64,000 nt of DNA. Source: an uncultured Alistipes sp. GTDB lineage: Bacteria > Bacteroidota > Bacteroidia > Bacteroidales > Rikenellaceae. A program made the translations under genes and the position numbers. The notes beneath the pieces are model-generated. The model did no database searches. It saw nothing but the letters and a program-made list of their open reading frames with translations, and was not told the DNA's origin. Location of the stretch: the NCBI GenBank assembly GCA_949286165.1, contig CASDZK010000062.1, positions 1 through 64,000 on the forward strand, read 5' to 3'. Of this stretch, positions 44,594 through 52,742 are shown piece after piece; within the stretch, counting starts at the first letter, position 1, and each line of letters starts with the position of its first letter.

Positions 44594-45868
44594 ATGAAAA
44601 AAATTTTGATCGTCTGGATCGTATGGATATCGGTTCTTCCGGTATGGGGACAATTCGACGCCCGTTTTCTGGATAAAACGCTTCGGTTCGATTATATACA
44701 CGGAGGCGACAGGCAGCATGAATATTTTCTTTTTACGGAATTGGTGGAAGAACCCTATTGGGGAGGGTCGAAGGTATCGTTGATCGACGATAACGGATAC
44801 GGCAATTTGCAGTTCAAACTGTTCGATGCGGAAACGGGGGAGTTGATTTACTCCCGCGGTTATTGCACGTTGTTTACCGAATGGCAACGTGAGGATGAGG
44901 CGACAAGGATTTCCCGGGGATATCCCGAATCTTTGGTGTTTCCTTTTCCGAAAAATAAAGTCCGGCTGGAGATTTATTCCCGCGGTCGGGACGGCAAGAT
45001 GAATAAAAAATATGAACAGGCCATCGATCCTGCCGATTATGCCATTCGGAAAAACAGGTCTGTTTATCCCATGTTCGAAGTGCATTATACCGGTCGGTCC
45101 GATCAACGGGTGGATATCGTGCTGTTGTCGGAAGGGTACAGCGAGGGACAACGGGCTAAATTCGAAAAGGATTGCGCTTATTTTGCCGATGAGTTGTTCC
45201 GCTACTCCCCGTTTAAGGAGAATAAGCACCGGTTCAATATCCGGGGCGTATGGGTTCCTTCGGAAGACGAGGGAATTACGTTGCCGGGAGAGCATGTCTG
45301 GAGAAATACGGCTTTGGGAGCCAAATTTTATACGTTCGGCAGCGAGCGGTATCAGATGATCGATAATTTTCAGCGGGTACGCGATGTTGCCGCTTCGGCT
45401 CCTTACGATTATATTTATGTTTTGTCCAATACGCAGAAATATGGAGGCGGGGGAATTTATAACTTTTACGGGATCGGCGCTACCGACCATCCCGACCGCA
45501 CCGGAAAGGTTCATGTGCATGAATTCGGGCATGTGTTGTTAGGGTTGGGCGACGAATATGTCGGAGGTGTCGAGAGCGATGAATTTTATCCGTTGGATGT
45601 GGAGCCGTGGGAGGCCAATTTGACTACGTTGAAAGATTTCGAGCGGAAAGCATGGAGTAAAATGGTAGAATCCGGTCTGCCCGTGCCTACGCCGGCGATT
45701 CGGGAAAACAAGAAGAAAGTCGGCGTGTACGAAGGGGGCGGCTATGTTTCTAAAGGCGTTTATCGTCCGTGGATGAATTGCATGATGAACAACCTTCATA
45801 CGATCGATGAGTTTTGTCCGGTTTGTAAAAAAGCGATATCCGACATGATCGATTTTCATTGCCGGTAA
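44594..45868 (+). CDS. Secreted M64-family zinc peptidase (IgA-peptidase type)
   Basis: 424 aa from ATG 44594, which starts the signal peptide (MKKILIVWIVWISVLPVWGQ); the frame is open back to 44528 but that part lies in the gpmI terminator. N-terminal beta domain (about 20-150), then a peptidase domain beginning VDIVLLSEGYSEGQ. Zinc motif HEFGHVLLGLGDE (HExxH, with the following Asp/Glu typical of M64). A conserved late cysteine cluster (NCMMNN, FCPVCKK) matches Bacteroidota M64 proteins. Clostridium IgA protease is the named relative; the target here is unknown. Confidence 0.9.
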   Translation: MKKILIVWIVWISVLPVWGQFDARFLDKTLRFDYIHGGDRQHEYFLFTELVEEPYWGGSKVSLIDDNGYGNLQFKLFDAETGELIYSRGYCTLFTEWQREDEATRISRGYPESLVFPFPKNKVRLEIYSRGRDGKMNKKYEQAIDPADYAIRKNRSVYPMFEVHYTGRSDQRVDIVLLSEGYSEGQRAKFEKDCAYFADELFRYSPFKENKHRFNIRGVWVPSEDEGITLPGEHVWRNTALGAKFYTFGSERYQMIDNFQRVRDVAASAPYDYIYVLSNTQKYGGGGIYNFYGIGATDHPDRTGKVHVHEFGHVLLGLGDEYVGGVESDEFYPLDVEPWEANLTTLKDFERKAWSKMVESGLPVPTPAIRENKKKVGVYEGGGYVSKGVYRPWMNCMMNNLHTIDEFCPVCKKAISDMIDFHCR

Positions 45869-46012
45869 GGTTATTGCATGAATGTTTTGGCGGCTGGATC
45901 GATAGAAATACACCTGTTTCGTCAGTCTTTATGCCAAAAATATGGAAAATATTTGGTTTTGAAAAAAATAACCATTATTTTTATAAGCGAATAACCAAAA
46001 ACATTAACTCTT

Positions 46013-46264
46013 ATGGAAGTAATCACATTTAATGAATTGCGGCGCATCAAGGACAGTCTGCCCAGCGGCAGTACACAGCGCATAGCAGAGGAACTGAACA
46101 TAAGTGTAGATACTGTCAGAAACTATTTCGGGGCCAGTCATTACAAGGAAGGAGAACCTACCGGACTCCATATTGAGAAAGGACCGGATGGAGGCTTGGT
46201 TACCCTCGATGATACGACTATTTTGGAATGTGCCAAAAGGATCATCGAGAGTAATAATGCATAG
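46013..46264 (+). CDS. Small helix-turn-helix DNA-binding protein
   Basis: 83 aa. One HTH segment: SGSTQRIAEELNISVDTVRNYF (about 18-39). The C-terminal part reads as a short beta pair (GLHIEKGPDGGLVTLDD) and a helix. Similar short DNA-binding proteins are widespread in Bacteroidota with no known function. Codon usage (AGA, AGC, AAG) is milder in CGG/TTG than its neighbours. AT-rich DNA with direct repeats (AATAACC at about 45968 and 45990) lies just upstream. Confidence 0.8.
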   Translation: MEVITFNELRRIKDSLPSGSTQRIAEELNISVDTVRNYFGASHYKEGEPTGLHIEKGPDGGLVTLDDTTILECAKRIIESNNA

Positions 46265-46353
46265 GTGGATATAACGAATTTGGCCGGAATTGTTCTGTCT
46301 GGAGAAAACGGTCGAATAGTGAAAGAAACTTTTGTAATCTGAGTTTTTTAATA

Positions 46354-46512
46354 ATGGAGAACCGGTTCGATGAATTTTATTCGGAGAATCGGTTTTCTTT
46401 TCTTAAAAATCGTCGGAAAAGGAAAAATATTCCGGTTGGCCGTACGTTTTACGAAAAAACGCCGGTGTTTTATGCACGTATGGGAGAGTTTGTACGGAGA
46501 ACCTGCCGGTAA
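46354..46512 (+). other. Short open frame (52 codons), doubtful gene
   Basis: ATG 46354 to TAA 46512 encodes a basic peptide starting MENRFDEFYSENRFSFLKNR. Its first ~40 bp also form an imperfect inverted repeat (AGAACCG at 46359 with CGGTTTTC ending near 46400, then TCTT) that could instead be the terminator of the HTH gene. No family recognised. Confidence 0.2.
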
Positions 46513-46541
46513 GGTTAAATGTGAATAAAAAGAGTTTGGCA

Positions 46542-47078
46542 ATGAGAACGAAAATGCGTTGGCTGATTTGCTGTTCGTGTTGTTTTTGTTGGTTGGTTTT
46601 CAGCGGATATGCCCAGGATCGGAAAACCTTGCGGCAACAAAGGAAAGCGCTGAAAACGGAGCAGGAAATGCAAAAAAAGAAAAGATTGGTCGATATGATA
46701 GAGAACCGTCAGTTCTCGTTTATTGCGAACGAAATTACTTCTACAGGAACGGCGGCTATATCTAAGATACGTTTGAACGGATTGTACGGTATTTATATCC
46801 GTCCCGAATCGTTTAAGTGTTACTTGCCTATTTATGGAGCCAGTTCGTTCAATCCGCGGCCGTCTTTATTGAATACGCTCGATTTTCTCGAACGGGAATA
46901 TACGATCGAATCGACGGACCGCAAAGGAGGGATCCGGGTGGAAATGTCTGCAACGGATTCCCGGACGATAACCAAATATCTGTTTGTTTTGTTGGTCCCT
47001 GCTTCCGGTCGTAATGCCGTTCTGACGGTTAGCACCAATTTCGATTCGCCTGTGTCTTTTACCGGAGATATTCGCTAA
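46542..47078 (+). CDS. DUF4251 envelope protein
   Basis: 178 aa from ATG 46542 (or 46521, adding MNKKSLA). Signal peptide with a Cys-rich core (WLICCSCCFCWLVFSGYA), then a charged coil (RKTLRQQRKALKTEQEMQKKK), then the DUF4251 beta-domain: RPESFKCYLPIYGAS, YTIESTDRKGGI and the C-terminal ASGRNAVLTVSTNFDSPVSF. Function unknown; a common secreted family in gut Bacteroidota. Confidence 0.85.
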   Translation: MRTKMRWLICCSCCFCWLVFSGYAQDRKTLRQQRKALKTEQEMQKKKRLVDMIENRQFSFIANEITSTGTAAISKIRLNGLYGIYIRPESFKCYLPIYGASSFNPRPSLLNTLDFLEREYTIESTDRKGGIRVEMSATDSRTITKYLFVLLVPASGRNAVLTVSTNFDSPVSFTGDIR

Positions 47079-47137
47079 AATACGGGTTTCCCGCTTTAGT
47101 TAAAAGGGAGTTATGCGCGAAAAAAGGAGGGAATTTT

Positions 47138-47145
47138 TATTTTTG
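47138..47145 (+). promoter_or_regulatory. Candidate promoter -7 element for era
   Basis: TATTTTTG (TAnnTTTG) 37 nt before ATG 47183. It makes the earlier in-frame start at 47150 unlikely because that would be at the transcription start. Confidence 0.5.
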
Positions 47146-47182
47146 CAGCGTGAATCTTTTTGAGAATATAAGATTGAATGTC

Positions 47183-48061
47183 ATGCATAAATCGGGCTTT
47201 GTAAATATTATCGGAAATCCGAACGTCGGAAAATCCACGTTGATGAACGATTTGGTAGGGGAGCGTATATCCATTATAACGTCGAAAGCTCAGACGACCC
47301 GCCACCGGATTATGGGAATCGTCAACGGAGAAGATTTTCAAATCGTTTATTCCGATACGCCGGGAGTGCTGAAACCCAATTACCGGTTGCAGGAGTCCAT
47401 GTTGCGTTTTTCGACGGGAGCTTTGACCGATGCGGATGTATTGTTGTATGTGACCGATACGGTGGAACAGTACGACAAACATCTGGATTTTATCGAGAAA
47501 GTAAAACGAACGCCGGTTCCGGTCGTTCTCGTCATCAATAAAATAGACCTTTCCACGCCTGAGCAGTTGGAACGGTTGGTGGAACAGTGGAAAGGAGTGT
47601 TGCCGGAAGCCGATATCGTGCCGGTGTCCGCATTGAATCATTTTAATGTGGAAAATCTTTTTCGTCTGATTTTGGAAAAATTGCCGGAGGGCGAACCTTA
47701 TTATCCGAAAGATACGCTGACCGATAAGCCCTTGCGTTTTTTCGCTTCGGAAATCATCCGGGAAAAAATATTTCTGACGTACGATAAGGAGATTCCGTAC
47801 AGTGTGGAAGTGGTAATCGAGGAATACAAGGAAACGCCTTCCATCGATCGTATTCGGGCCGTAATTTACGTGGCTCGGGATTCCCAGAAAGGAATTTTGA
47901 TCGGGCATAAGGGAACTCGGTTGAAACGGGTAGGAATGGCGGCCCGGGAAGATTTGGAGGATTTTCTGCAGAAAAAGGTTTTTCTGGAGCTTTTCGTGAA
48001 AGTGAACGACGAATGGCGCGATAACGAAAAATTGCTGCGCAAGTTCGGATATGAAAACTGA
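47183..48061 (+). CDS. era: GTPase Era
   Basis: 292 aa from ATG 47183 (MHKSGFVNIIGNPNVGKST), the normal family N-terminus. Essential GTPase in 16S rRNA maturation and 30S assembly. G1 GNPNVGKST, G2-region TTRHRIMG, G3 DTPG, G4 NKID and G5 VSA motifs are intact. The C-terminal KH domain (about 205-290) has GHKGTRLKRVGMAAREDLEDFL binding the 3' end of 16S rRNA. A short hairpin (48061-48074) follows. Confidence 0.96.
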   Translation: MHKSGFVNIIGNPNVGKSTLMNDLVGERISIITSKAQTTRHRIMGIVNGEDFQIVYSDTPGVLKPNYRLQESMLRFSTGALTDADVLLYVTDTVEQYDKHLDFIEKVKRTPVPVVLVINKIDLSTPEQLERLVEQWKGVLPEADIVPVSALNHFNVENLFRLILEKLPEGEPYYPKDTLTDKPLRFFASEIIREKIFLTYDKEIPYSVEVVIEEYKETPSIDRIRAVIYVARDSQKGILIGHKGTRLKRVGMAAREDLEDFLQKKVFLELFVKVNDEWRDNEKLLRKFGYEN

Positions 48062-48134
48062 CGGACGGGTCCGTTTGCTTGCGGCTGTTCGAAAAATAAA
48101 TCGGCCGTTCCATATCGTATTTTGAGCATTATCG

Positions 48135-49319
48135 CTATTCGGCCAGCCATTTTTGTTTTTTGTACAATAAAACGATCATGCCTGCGCTGAGGAATGCATT
48201 GACGATGAACGGATAGATGACCGAACCTGAAGGAAAAACGGTTCCGATGATTTTCATGACGAACGGATATAGGATGATGGCTAAATAATTCATGCTCATA
48301 ACCAGCGATAAGGCGAATGTGCCTTCTCCGTGGGAGGCTTTGACGGAGGTCTTGTCGTAAATCAGCGGTTGCAGGATGCCGTATGCGCCTCCGGCAATTA
48401 ATGTTATTAATGTCAGTACGGTAATATGGCGCGAAAAAGAGAAAACGGCGATGGAAAGCGTGATGGCAGCGAATGAGAAGAAGAAAATTTTGTCGCCCCA
48501 TTTGTCTGATATCTGTTTGATGAATAATCCCGGAAGCATGACGGAAAGGAAAAAGAGGGAAATGAGGGTTCCCGAATAATCGGACGAACCGATGCCGTAT
48601 TTCGATATCAATAGGGAGAGGTTGAACGGAACGGGCAATACGATGAAAGTGGCGGCCAAGTAAAGAATCATCATGGGCATAGTCTCCCGGAATGTCTTTC
48701 TTTGCATTTTTGCCGTAGGTTCCTGAGGTTTGGGAGGCGGCGGGACGTCTATGCCTTTTCGGATGAAAAACGAGAGGATGAGGGAGACGATGGATATGCA
48801 ATAGACGCCGAAGGCGTATCGCCAGGAGATGCCCGCTAAAAAGCCGGCCAGCAAGGTGGCCAGGACTAAGGAAAGATTGGATACGGCGGATACGATCCCC
48901 AACTGCCGTATCCGTTGATCGCCTTTGAAGAAATCGGCGATCAGACCTGTCGAAAAAGGAATGACTATGCCGGCGCCTATTCCCAACAATACGCTGTAAG
49001 TCAGAAGCATGTTCATGCTTTTGGCCGTAAAGTAAAGCAGGCTGCTGATAACGAACAAACCCAACCCTGCGATCAAAATTTCGTATTTATGATGGCTGAC
49101 GGATAATTTCCCGGACAGCAGAATGAACGGGATGATGATGAAAGAAGGCAGCGACTCGAGCAGTTGCAGTTTCATGTCGCTGGCGTCCTTGAAAGCATGT
49201 TGTAAATCGCCCAATATCGGAGAAATGGCCAGTCCGGGCAGAGAGGTCACGACGGACAGCGAATAAATGGCGACGAGCGACAACAGGGTAATGCTCCCTA
49301 AACCGGTGTTGAGTTTCAT
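48135..49319 (-). CDS. Major facilitator superfamily transporter
   Basis: 394 aa with about 12 hydrophobic helices in two halves separated by a basic cytoplasmic loop (about 188-205, RKGIDVPPPPKPQEPTAKMQRK). The loop between helices 2 and 3 contains LSGKLSVSHHKYEIL, a degenerate MFS motif A. Drug or small-molecule proton antiport is likely but substrate is unknown. Overlaps the upstream reductase gene by 4 bp (ATGA), so the two are co-transcribed. Confidence 0.88.
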   Translation of the reverse strand: MKLNTGLGSITLLSLVAIYSLSVVTSLPGLAISPILGDLQHAFKDASDMKLQLLESLPSFIIIPFILLSGKLSVSHHKYEILIAGLGLFVISSLLYFTAKSMNMLLTYSVLLGIGAGIVIPFSTGLIADFFKGDQRIRQLGIVSAVSNLSLVLATLLAGFLAGISWRYAFGVYCISIVSLILSFFIRKGIDVPPPPKPQEPTAKMQRKTFRETMPMMILYLAATFIVLPVPFNLSLLISKYGIGSSDYSGTLISLFFLSVMLPGLFIKQISDKWGDKIFFFSFAAITLSIAVFSFSRHITVLTLITLIAGGAYGILQPLIYDKTSVKASHGEGTFALSLVMSMNYLAIILYPFVMKIIGTVFPSGSVIYPFIVNAFLSAGMIVLLYKKQKWLAE

Positions 49320-49909
49320 GATCTTGTCAAGGTAATGGTGTGGATATATTGTTTGACCTGTTGAAGCATTTCCGTCCGTTGTTCGGCCGTCGAGCGGGGA
49401 ACATTTCCGAGAATCAGGTGGCCGATGATTTCGATGCCGCAGAAGTTGAATATGCCGGCGGCAAACTGTTTTTGAATCATATCCAGCATGCCGGACCGTT
49501 TGTATTCGTTGTAGCGGCTTCCCAGAGTATTGATGAGAATGGCCTGTTTATCCGTCAGTAGCGGGACGACACCTTCGGAGGTGGAACGGTAAGCGAATCC
49601 GGGGGCGAATACCCGGTCGATATAACCTTTCAGCAAGGCCGGCATGGAGACCCACCAGATGGGGAATATGAAAACCAGCCTGTCGGCGTCGGCAATGCGT
49701 TGCTGATGACCGGATATGTCGGGCGGCGTGCCGCCCGTTTGCATCTGTTGCAGTTCGGTCCGGTTTAAAACGGGGTCGAAACCGCAGAGGTAAAGATTGC
49801 AAATGTCTATGACTTCTCCCGTGGAATAGAGCTCTTCCGTTACTTGCTGCAAAACGGCTCTGTTGAAACTTTTGTCGTTCGGATGACAGTAAATGATCAG
49901 GTAATTCAT
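49316..49909 (-). CDS. NAD(P)H:quinone reductase / flavodoxin-fold oxidoreductase
   Basis: 197 aa Flavodoxin_2 protein. Opens IIYCHPNDKSFNRAVLQQV (flavin phosphate-binding region), then FIFPIWWVSMPALLKGYIDRVFAPGFAY, a classic NQO/MdaB/KefF signature, and NTLGSRYNEY. It reduces quinones or nitro compounds by two electrons. Overlaps the MFS gene, so a detoxification pair is a plausible inference. Confidence 0.9.
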   Translation of the reverse strand: MNYLIIYCHPNDKSFNRAVLQQVTEELYSTGEVIDICNLYLCGFDPVLNRTELQQMQTGGTPPDISGHQQRIADADRLVFIFPIWWVSMPALLKGYIDRVFAPGFAYRSTSEGVVPLLTDKQAILINTLGSRYNEYKRSGMLDMIQKQFAAGIFNFCGIEIIGHLILGNVPRSTAEQRTEMLQQVKQYIHTITLTRS

Positions 49910-49986
49910 GGCATAACGCGTTGTGGTTATGTTCCTCCGGGTTCAATAATAGTGCCACCGAAACGGTCGGGGAGAAGGATGAGGAA

Positions 49987-50316
49987 TCAACGGAGGGAGT
50001 CGGAAGAAGATTCCATGATGAATACGTCTTCCAATGGCCGTTTCATGAAAAAGTGTTCGCGGGCGTATCTTTCCAGATAATTGTCGTCGGTTTCGATCCT
50101 CCGGATGATTGTGCTGTCCGAAGCGATCTGGGCGGCCAGGCTGTCGCGTTGCCGGATGGCTTGTTCCAGTTTCCGGTCGAGTTCGCGTTTGTCTTGCAGG
50201 CTACTGTTGTCCAAAAAAATGAACAGTACGGCGAATACTGCGGTTGCGGCGATGATGATCTGCGTGTTGGTAAACAGTCGGATGCGTTTGTTTTTCGGCG
50301 CTTTTTTGTCGTTCAT
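49987..50316 (-). CDS. Septum-formation initiator family protein (FtsB/DivIC-like)
   Basis: 109 aa starting at ATG 50316, overlapping the thiD stop by 4 bp; the frame is open far upstream but inside thiD. Short basic cytoplasmic N-terminus, one membrane helix (about 20-38, IIIAATAVFAVLFIFLD), then a coiled coil (about 45-75, KRELDRKLEQAIRQRDSLAAQI) and the conserved ending LERYAREHFFMKRPLEDVFIM typical of FtsB/DivIC. Helps recruit the divisome with FtsL/FtsQ. Third gene after thiL and thiD. Confidence 0.9.
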   Translation of the reverse strand: MNDKKAPKNKRIRLFTNTQIIIAATAVFAVLFIFLDNSSLQDKRELDRKLEQAIRQRDSLAAQIASDSTIIRRIETDDNYLERYAREHFFMKRPLEDVFIMESSSDSLR

Positions 50317-51140
50317 TGTCCGGAAATTTTGCGAAGGTTGTAAAAATGGTCGATCGGCCCGTGTCCCGCGCCGTACCGTATGCCGCAGCCTTGTTCGAGA
50401 GCTTCGTGCAAAAAATGTTCGCCCCGCTCCACGGCTTCGGCCAACGGATAGCCTTGAGCCAGATAAGCCGTAATGGCAGCGCTTAAAGAACAGCCTGTCC
50501 CGTGAGAATTGGCCGTGTCGATGCGAGGGAAGGAAAAACGACGGGTTTGTTCGGAAACGTAGTCGAACAAATAGTCGGTCAGCGTGTTTCCCTGTAAATG
50601 CCCGGCTTTCAGCAACAGGGCTTGAGGTCCCAGCGCGGCGATTTTTTCGGCCGCTTCGGGAAATTGCGTTTCCGAAACGATGCGTATGCCCGTAATCAAC
50701 GCGGTTTCCGGAACATTCGGAGTGACCAGTTCCGCTAACGGGAAAAGTTTCTCGATGACGTCCCGTGCCGTGTCCGGTTCGATCAAGGCGTCGCCGGAGG
50801 TGGATGCCATGACCGGGTCCAGCACGTAATGTCGTATCCGGTATTCCTCCAATATCCGGGCTACTCTGTTCACGACAGCGCGGGAGTAGAGCATGCCGCT
50901 TTTCACGGCGCGGACGGGCATGTCGTCTAATACGGCCCGCATTTGCCGTTCCACCATGTCGGGCGATACCGCTTCGATCGCTTTGACCCCGCATGTGTTT
51001 TGAGCGGTCAGGGCCGTTATGGCGACGGTGCCGTAAGCTCCGCAGGCTGCCGCGCTTTTCAGGTCGGCCTCTATGCCGGCGCCGGCGCCGCTGTCGGAAC
51101 CGGCGATCGATAGTATGATATGGGGGATAGATCCGTTCAT
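50313..51140 (-). CDS. thiD: Hydroxymethylpyrimidine (phosphate) kinase ThiD
   Basis: 275 aa from ATG 51140, which overlaps the thiL stop by 4 bp. Phosphorylates HMP and HMP-P for thiamine synthesis. Ribokinase fold: LSIAGSDSGAGAGIEADLK at the N-terminus, DPVMASTSGDALI, the LKAGH anion-binding segment, and catalytic DTANSHGTGCSLSAAI near the C-terminus. Part of thiL-thiD-DivIC. Confidence 0.95.
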   Translation of the reverse strand: MNGSIPHIILSIAGSDSGAGAGIEADLKSAAACGAYGTVAITALTAQNTCGVKAIEAVSPDMVERQMRAVLDDMPVRAVKSGMLYSRAVVNRVARILEEYRIRHYVLDPVMASTSGDALIEPDTARDVIEKLFPLAELVTPNVPETALITGIRIVSETQFPEAAEKIAALGPQALLLKAGHLQGNTLTDYLFDYVSEQTRRFSFPRIDTANSHGTGCSLSAAITAYLAQGYPLAEAVERGEHFLHEALEQGCGIRYGAGHGPIDHFYNLRKISGQ

Positions 51141-52144
51141 TTTTGCTGGTGCGTGTATCCGTAAAAGTTCCTGTTCAGGGGACGCCCTTCGCCGTCCAAC
51201 CATCGCAGAATTTCGTTGCGGGGGGTAATGCGTCCGATACGGTAGGGCAAATATCCGAATTTTTTATGGAATAATTGTGCGAACGTGTCGGCGAAACCGT
51301 TTTCTACGGTTAATAAAAGGGAATAGTCTTCTCCTCCGCAGAGGGCCAGTTGCAAAGTGTCGTATCCCCGTTCTTCCGACAAAGCCCGCAAAGCGGGGGA
51401 AATGGGGATGGTGGCGGTGTTTATGTCGGCTCCGACGCCGGAGGCTTTGAGAATATGCCGGAGGTCTTTGGCGATGCCGTCCGACAGGTCCATCATGGCA
51501 TGGACCTGAGGCAGGGCGGCCAGCCATTGGGCTTCCCGAATGAAAAGGGGAGGACGGTAATGCCGGAGGACGAGCGTTTCTTGATCGGCATTGCTCCGGC
51601 GGGCGGACGATTGTATGATTTTCAGCCCGCCTGCACTGTCTCCCAGGTAATCCAACACGAAAATCGCGTCGCCCGCTTTCGCGTCGCTTCTGCGTTTGAT
51701 ACGCCGGTTGTCGGCTTTTCCGATTACGGTAACGTTCAGTGCGATGCCTTTCCGGGAAGATACGGTGTCGCCTCCCAATAACGGCATGCCGCACGCTTTC
51801 GAGACTTCGTCGTACCCGGCAGAGAACTCTTCCATCCAGTTCCGGTCGATTTTCCGATTGACGGCGATAGACAGAAATGAACCTACGGGGGAAGCGCCCA
51901 TAGCCGCAATATCGCTGATGTTTACGGCTAATGTTTTATATCCCAGTTGTTTAGGAGATATTTTGTCAAATAAAAAATGGGTGTTTTCCGTCAGCATGTC
52001 GGAAGAGACGACCCATGATTCGGAATCCGAAACGGGCAGTATGGCGCAATCGTCGCCGATGCCTTCCGTTCCTCGGGGCGATTCCGAAAAGACACGCGCT
52101 GACAAAATACGTATGATCTCAATTTCGTCGAGAGATTCGTTCAT
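51137..52144 (-). CDS. thiL: Thiamine-monophosphate kinase ThiL
   Basis: 335 aa, usual length. Converts TMP to the active cofactor TPP. GIGDDCAIL, SSDMLTENTHF, LAVNISDIAAMGA, LLGGDTVSS and the C-terminal CGGEDYSLLLT are family motifs. The ~120-nt leader upstream shows no THI-box (TPP riboswitch) core, so if the operon is thiamine-regulated it is by another route. First gene of its operon. Confidence 0.95.
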   Translation of the reverse strand: MNESLDEIEIIRILSARVFSESPRGTEGIGDDCAILPVSDSESWVVSSDMLTENTHFLFDKISPKQLGYKTLAVNISDIAAMGASPVGSFLSIAVNRKIDRNWMEEFSAGYDEVSKACGMPLLGGDTVSSRKGIALNVTVIGKADNRRIKRRSDAKAGDAIFVLDYLGDSAGGLKIIQSSARRSNADQETLVLRHYRPPLFIREAQWLAALPQVHAMMDLSDGIAKDLRHILKASGVGADINTATIPISPALRALSEERGYDTLQLALCGGEDYSLLLTVENGFADTFAQLFHKKFGYLPYRIGRITPRNEILRWLDGEGRPLNRNFYGYTHQQK

Positions 52145-52268
52145 GTTATTTTTATGTTATTTATCCTGATCGGAATTATCGCCGGTTTGTCGTTAAAGGT
52201 TTTTTTGCATTTAGCCCAAGGACGGAAATATGATTCCCGCAAGGTTTTACCCTCATTTCTCCATAAAA

Positions 52269-52276
52269 CAAAGATA
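52269..52276 (-). promoter_or_regulatory. Candidate promoter -7 element for thiL operon
   Basis: The reverse strand reads TATCTTTG (TAnnTTTG), giving a leader of roughly 115 nt before thiL. It lies 12 bp from the divergent aroQ element. Confidence 0.5.
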
Positions 52277-52287
52277 TAAAAAATTAC

Positions 52288-52295
52288 TATCTTTG
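52288..52295 (+). promoter_or_regulatory. Candidate promoter -7 element for aroQ
   Basis: TATCTTTG (TAnnTTTG), 21 nt before the aroQ ATG, so the mRNA leader would be about 14 nt. Divergent and nearly back-to-back with the thiL element. Confidence 0.5.
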
Positions 52296-52315
52296 TATAG
52301 TTAAAAGAATCAGCT

Positions 52316-52738
52316 ATGAAGATATTGATCGTCAATGGCCCCAATTTGAATTTGTTGGGGAAGCGTGAGCCGGGGATTTACGGAAACCGGACTTTCGAGG
52401 ATTATTTGGCCGGTTTGCGTAACGAGTTTCCGAATGTCGTCATCGATTATTTCCAATCGAACATCGAAGGGGAGATCGTCAATGCTCTGCAGGCGGCCGA
52501 CGACGGTTCTTATGCGGGAGTCGTATTGAATGCGGGAGCTTATACGCATACGTCCATTGCCATAGCCGATGCGATCGGCGGCATTTCGGTTCCCGTGGTG
52601 GAAGTGCATATTTCTTGCATATTGTCGAGAGAACCGTTCCGTCATGTGTCGCTTATCGCGCCCAAGTGTGCCGGATCTGTCATGGGATTCGGTTTGCAAT
52701 CTTACAAATTGGGGGTATTGAGTATTGTCAGCAAATGA
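52316..52738 (+). CDS. aroQ: Type II 3-dehydroquinate dehydratase
   Basis: 140 aa, standard for the small dodecameric enzyme. Third step of the shikimate pathway. NGPNLNLLGKREPGIYG at the N-terminus contains the catalytic Tyr; AVVLNAGAYTHTSIA-type segment (VVLNAGAYTHTS), VEVHISCILSREPFRH with the catalytic His, and GFGLQSYKLG at the end. Four bp before pyk. Confidence 0.97.
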   Translation: MKILIVNGPNLNLLGKREPGIYGNRTFEDYLAGLRNEFPNVVIDYFQSNIEGEIVNALQAADDGSYAGVVLNAGAYTHTSIAIADAIGGISVPVVEVHISCILSREPFRHVSLIAPKCAGSVMGFGLQSYKLGVLSIVSK

Positions 52739-52742
52739 AGTT

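Noticed and set aside
48061..48074. Short hairpin after era (ACGGAC/GTCCGT)
   Set aside because: Six-base-pair stem with a 2-nt loop and no U-tract; too weak to call a terminator.
52145..52265. Possible TPP riboswitch or leader peptide ahead of thiL
   Set aside because: No THI-box elements (CUGAGA and partner) are present. A 26-codon frame exists on the reverse strand but lacks a Shine-Dalgarno or a terminator stem.
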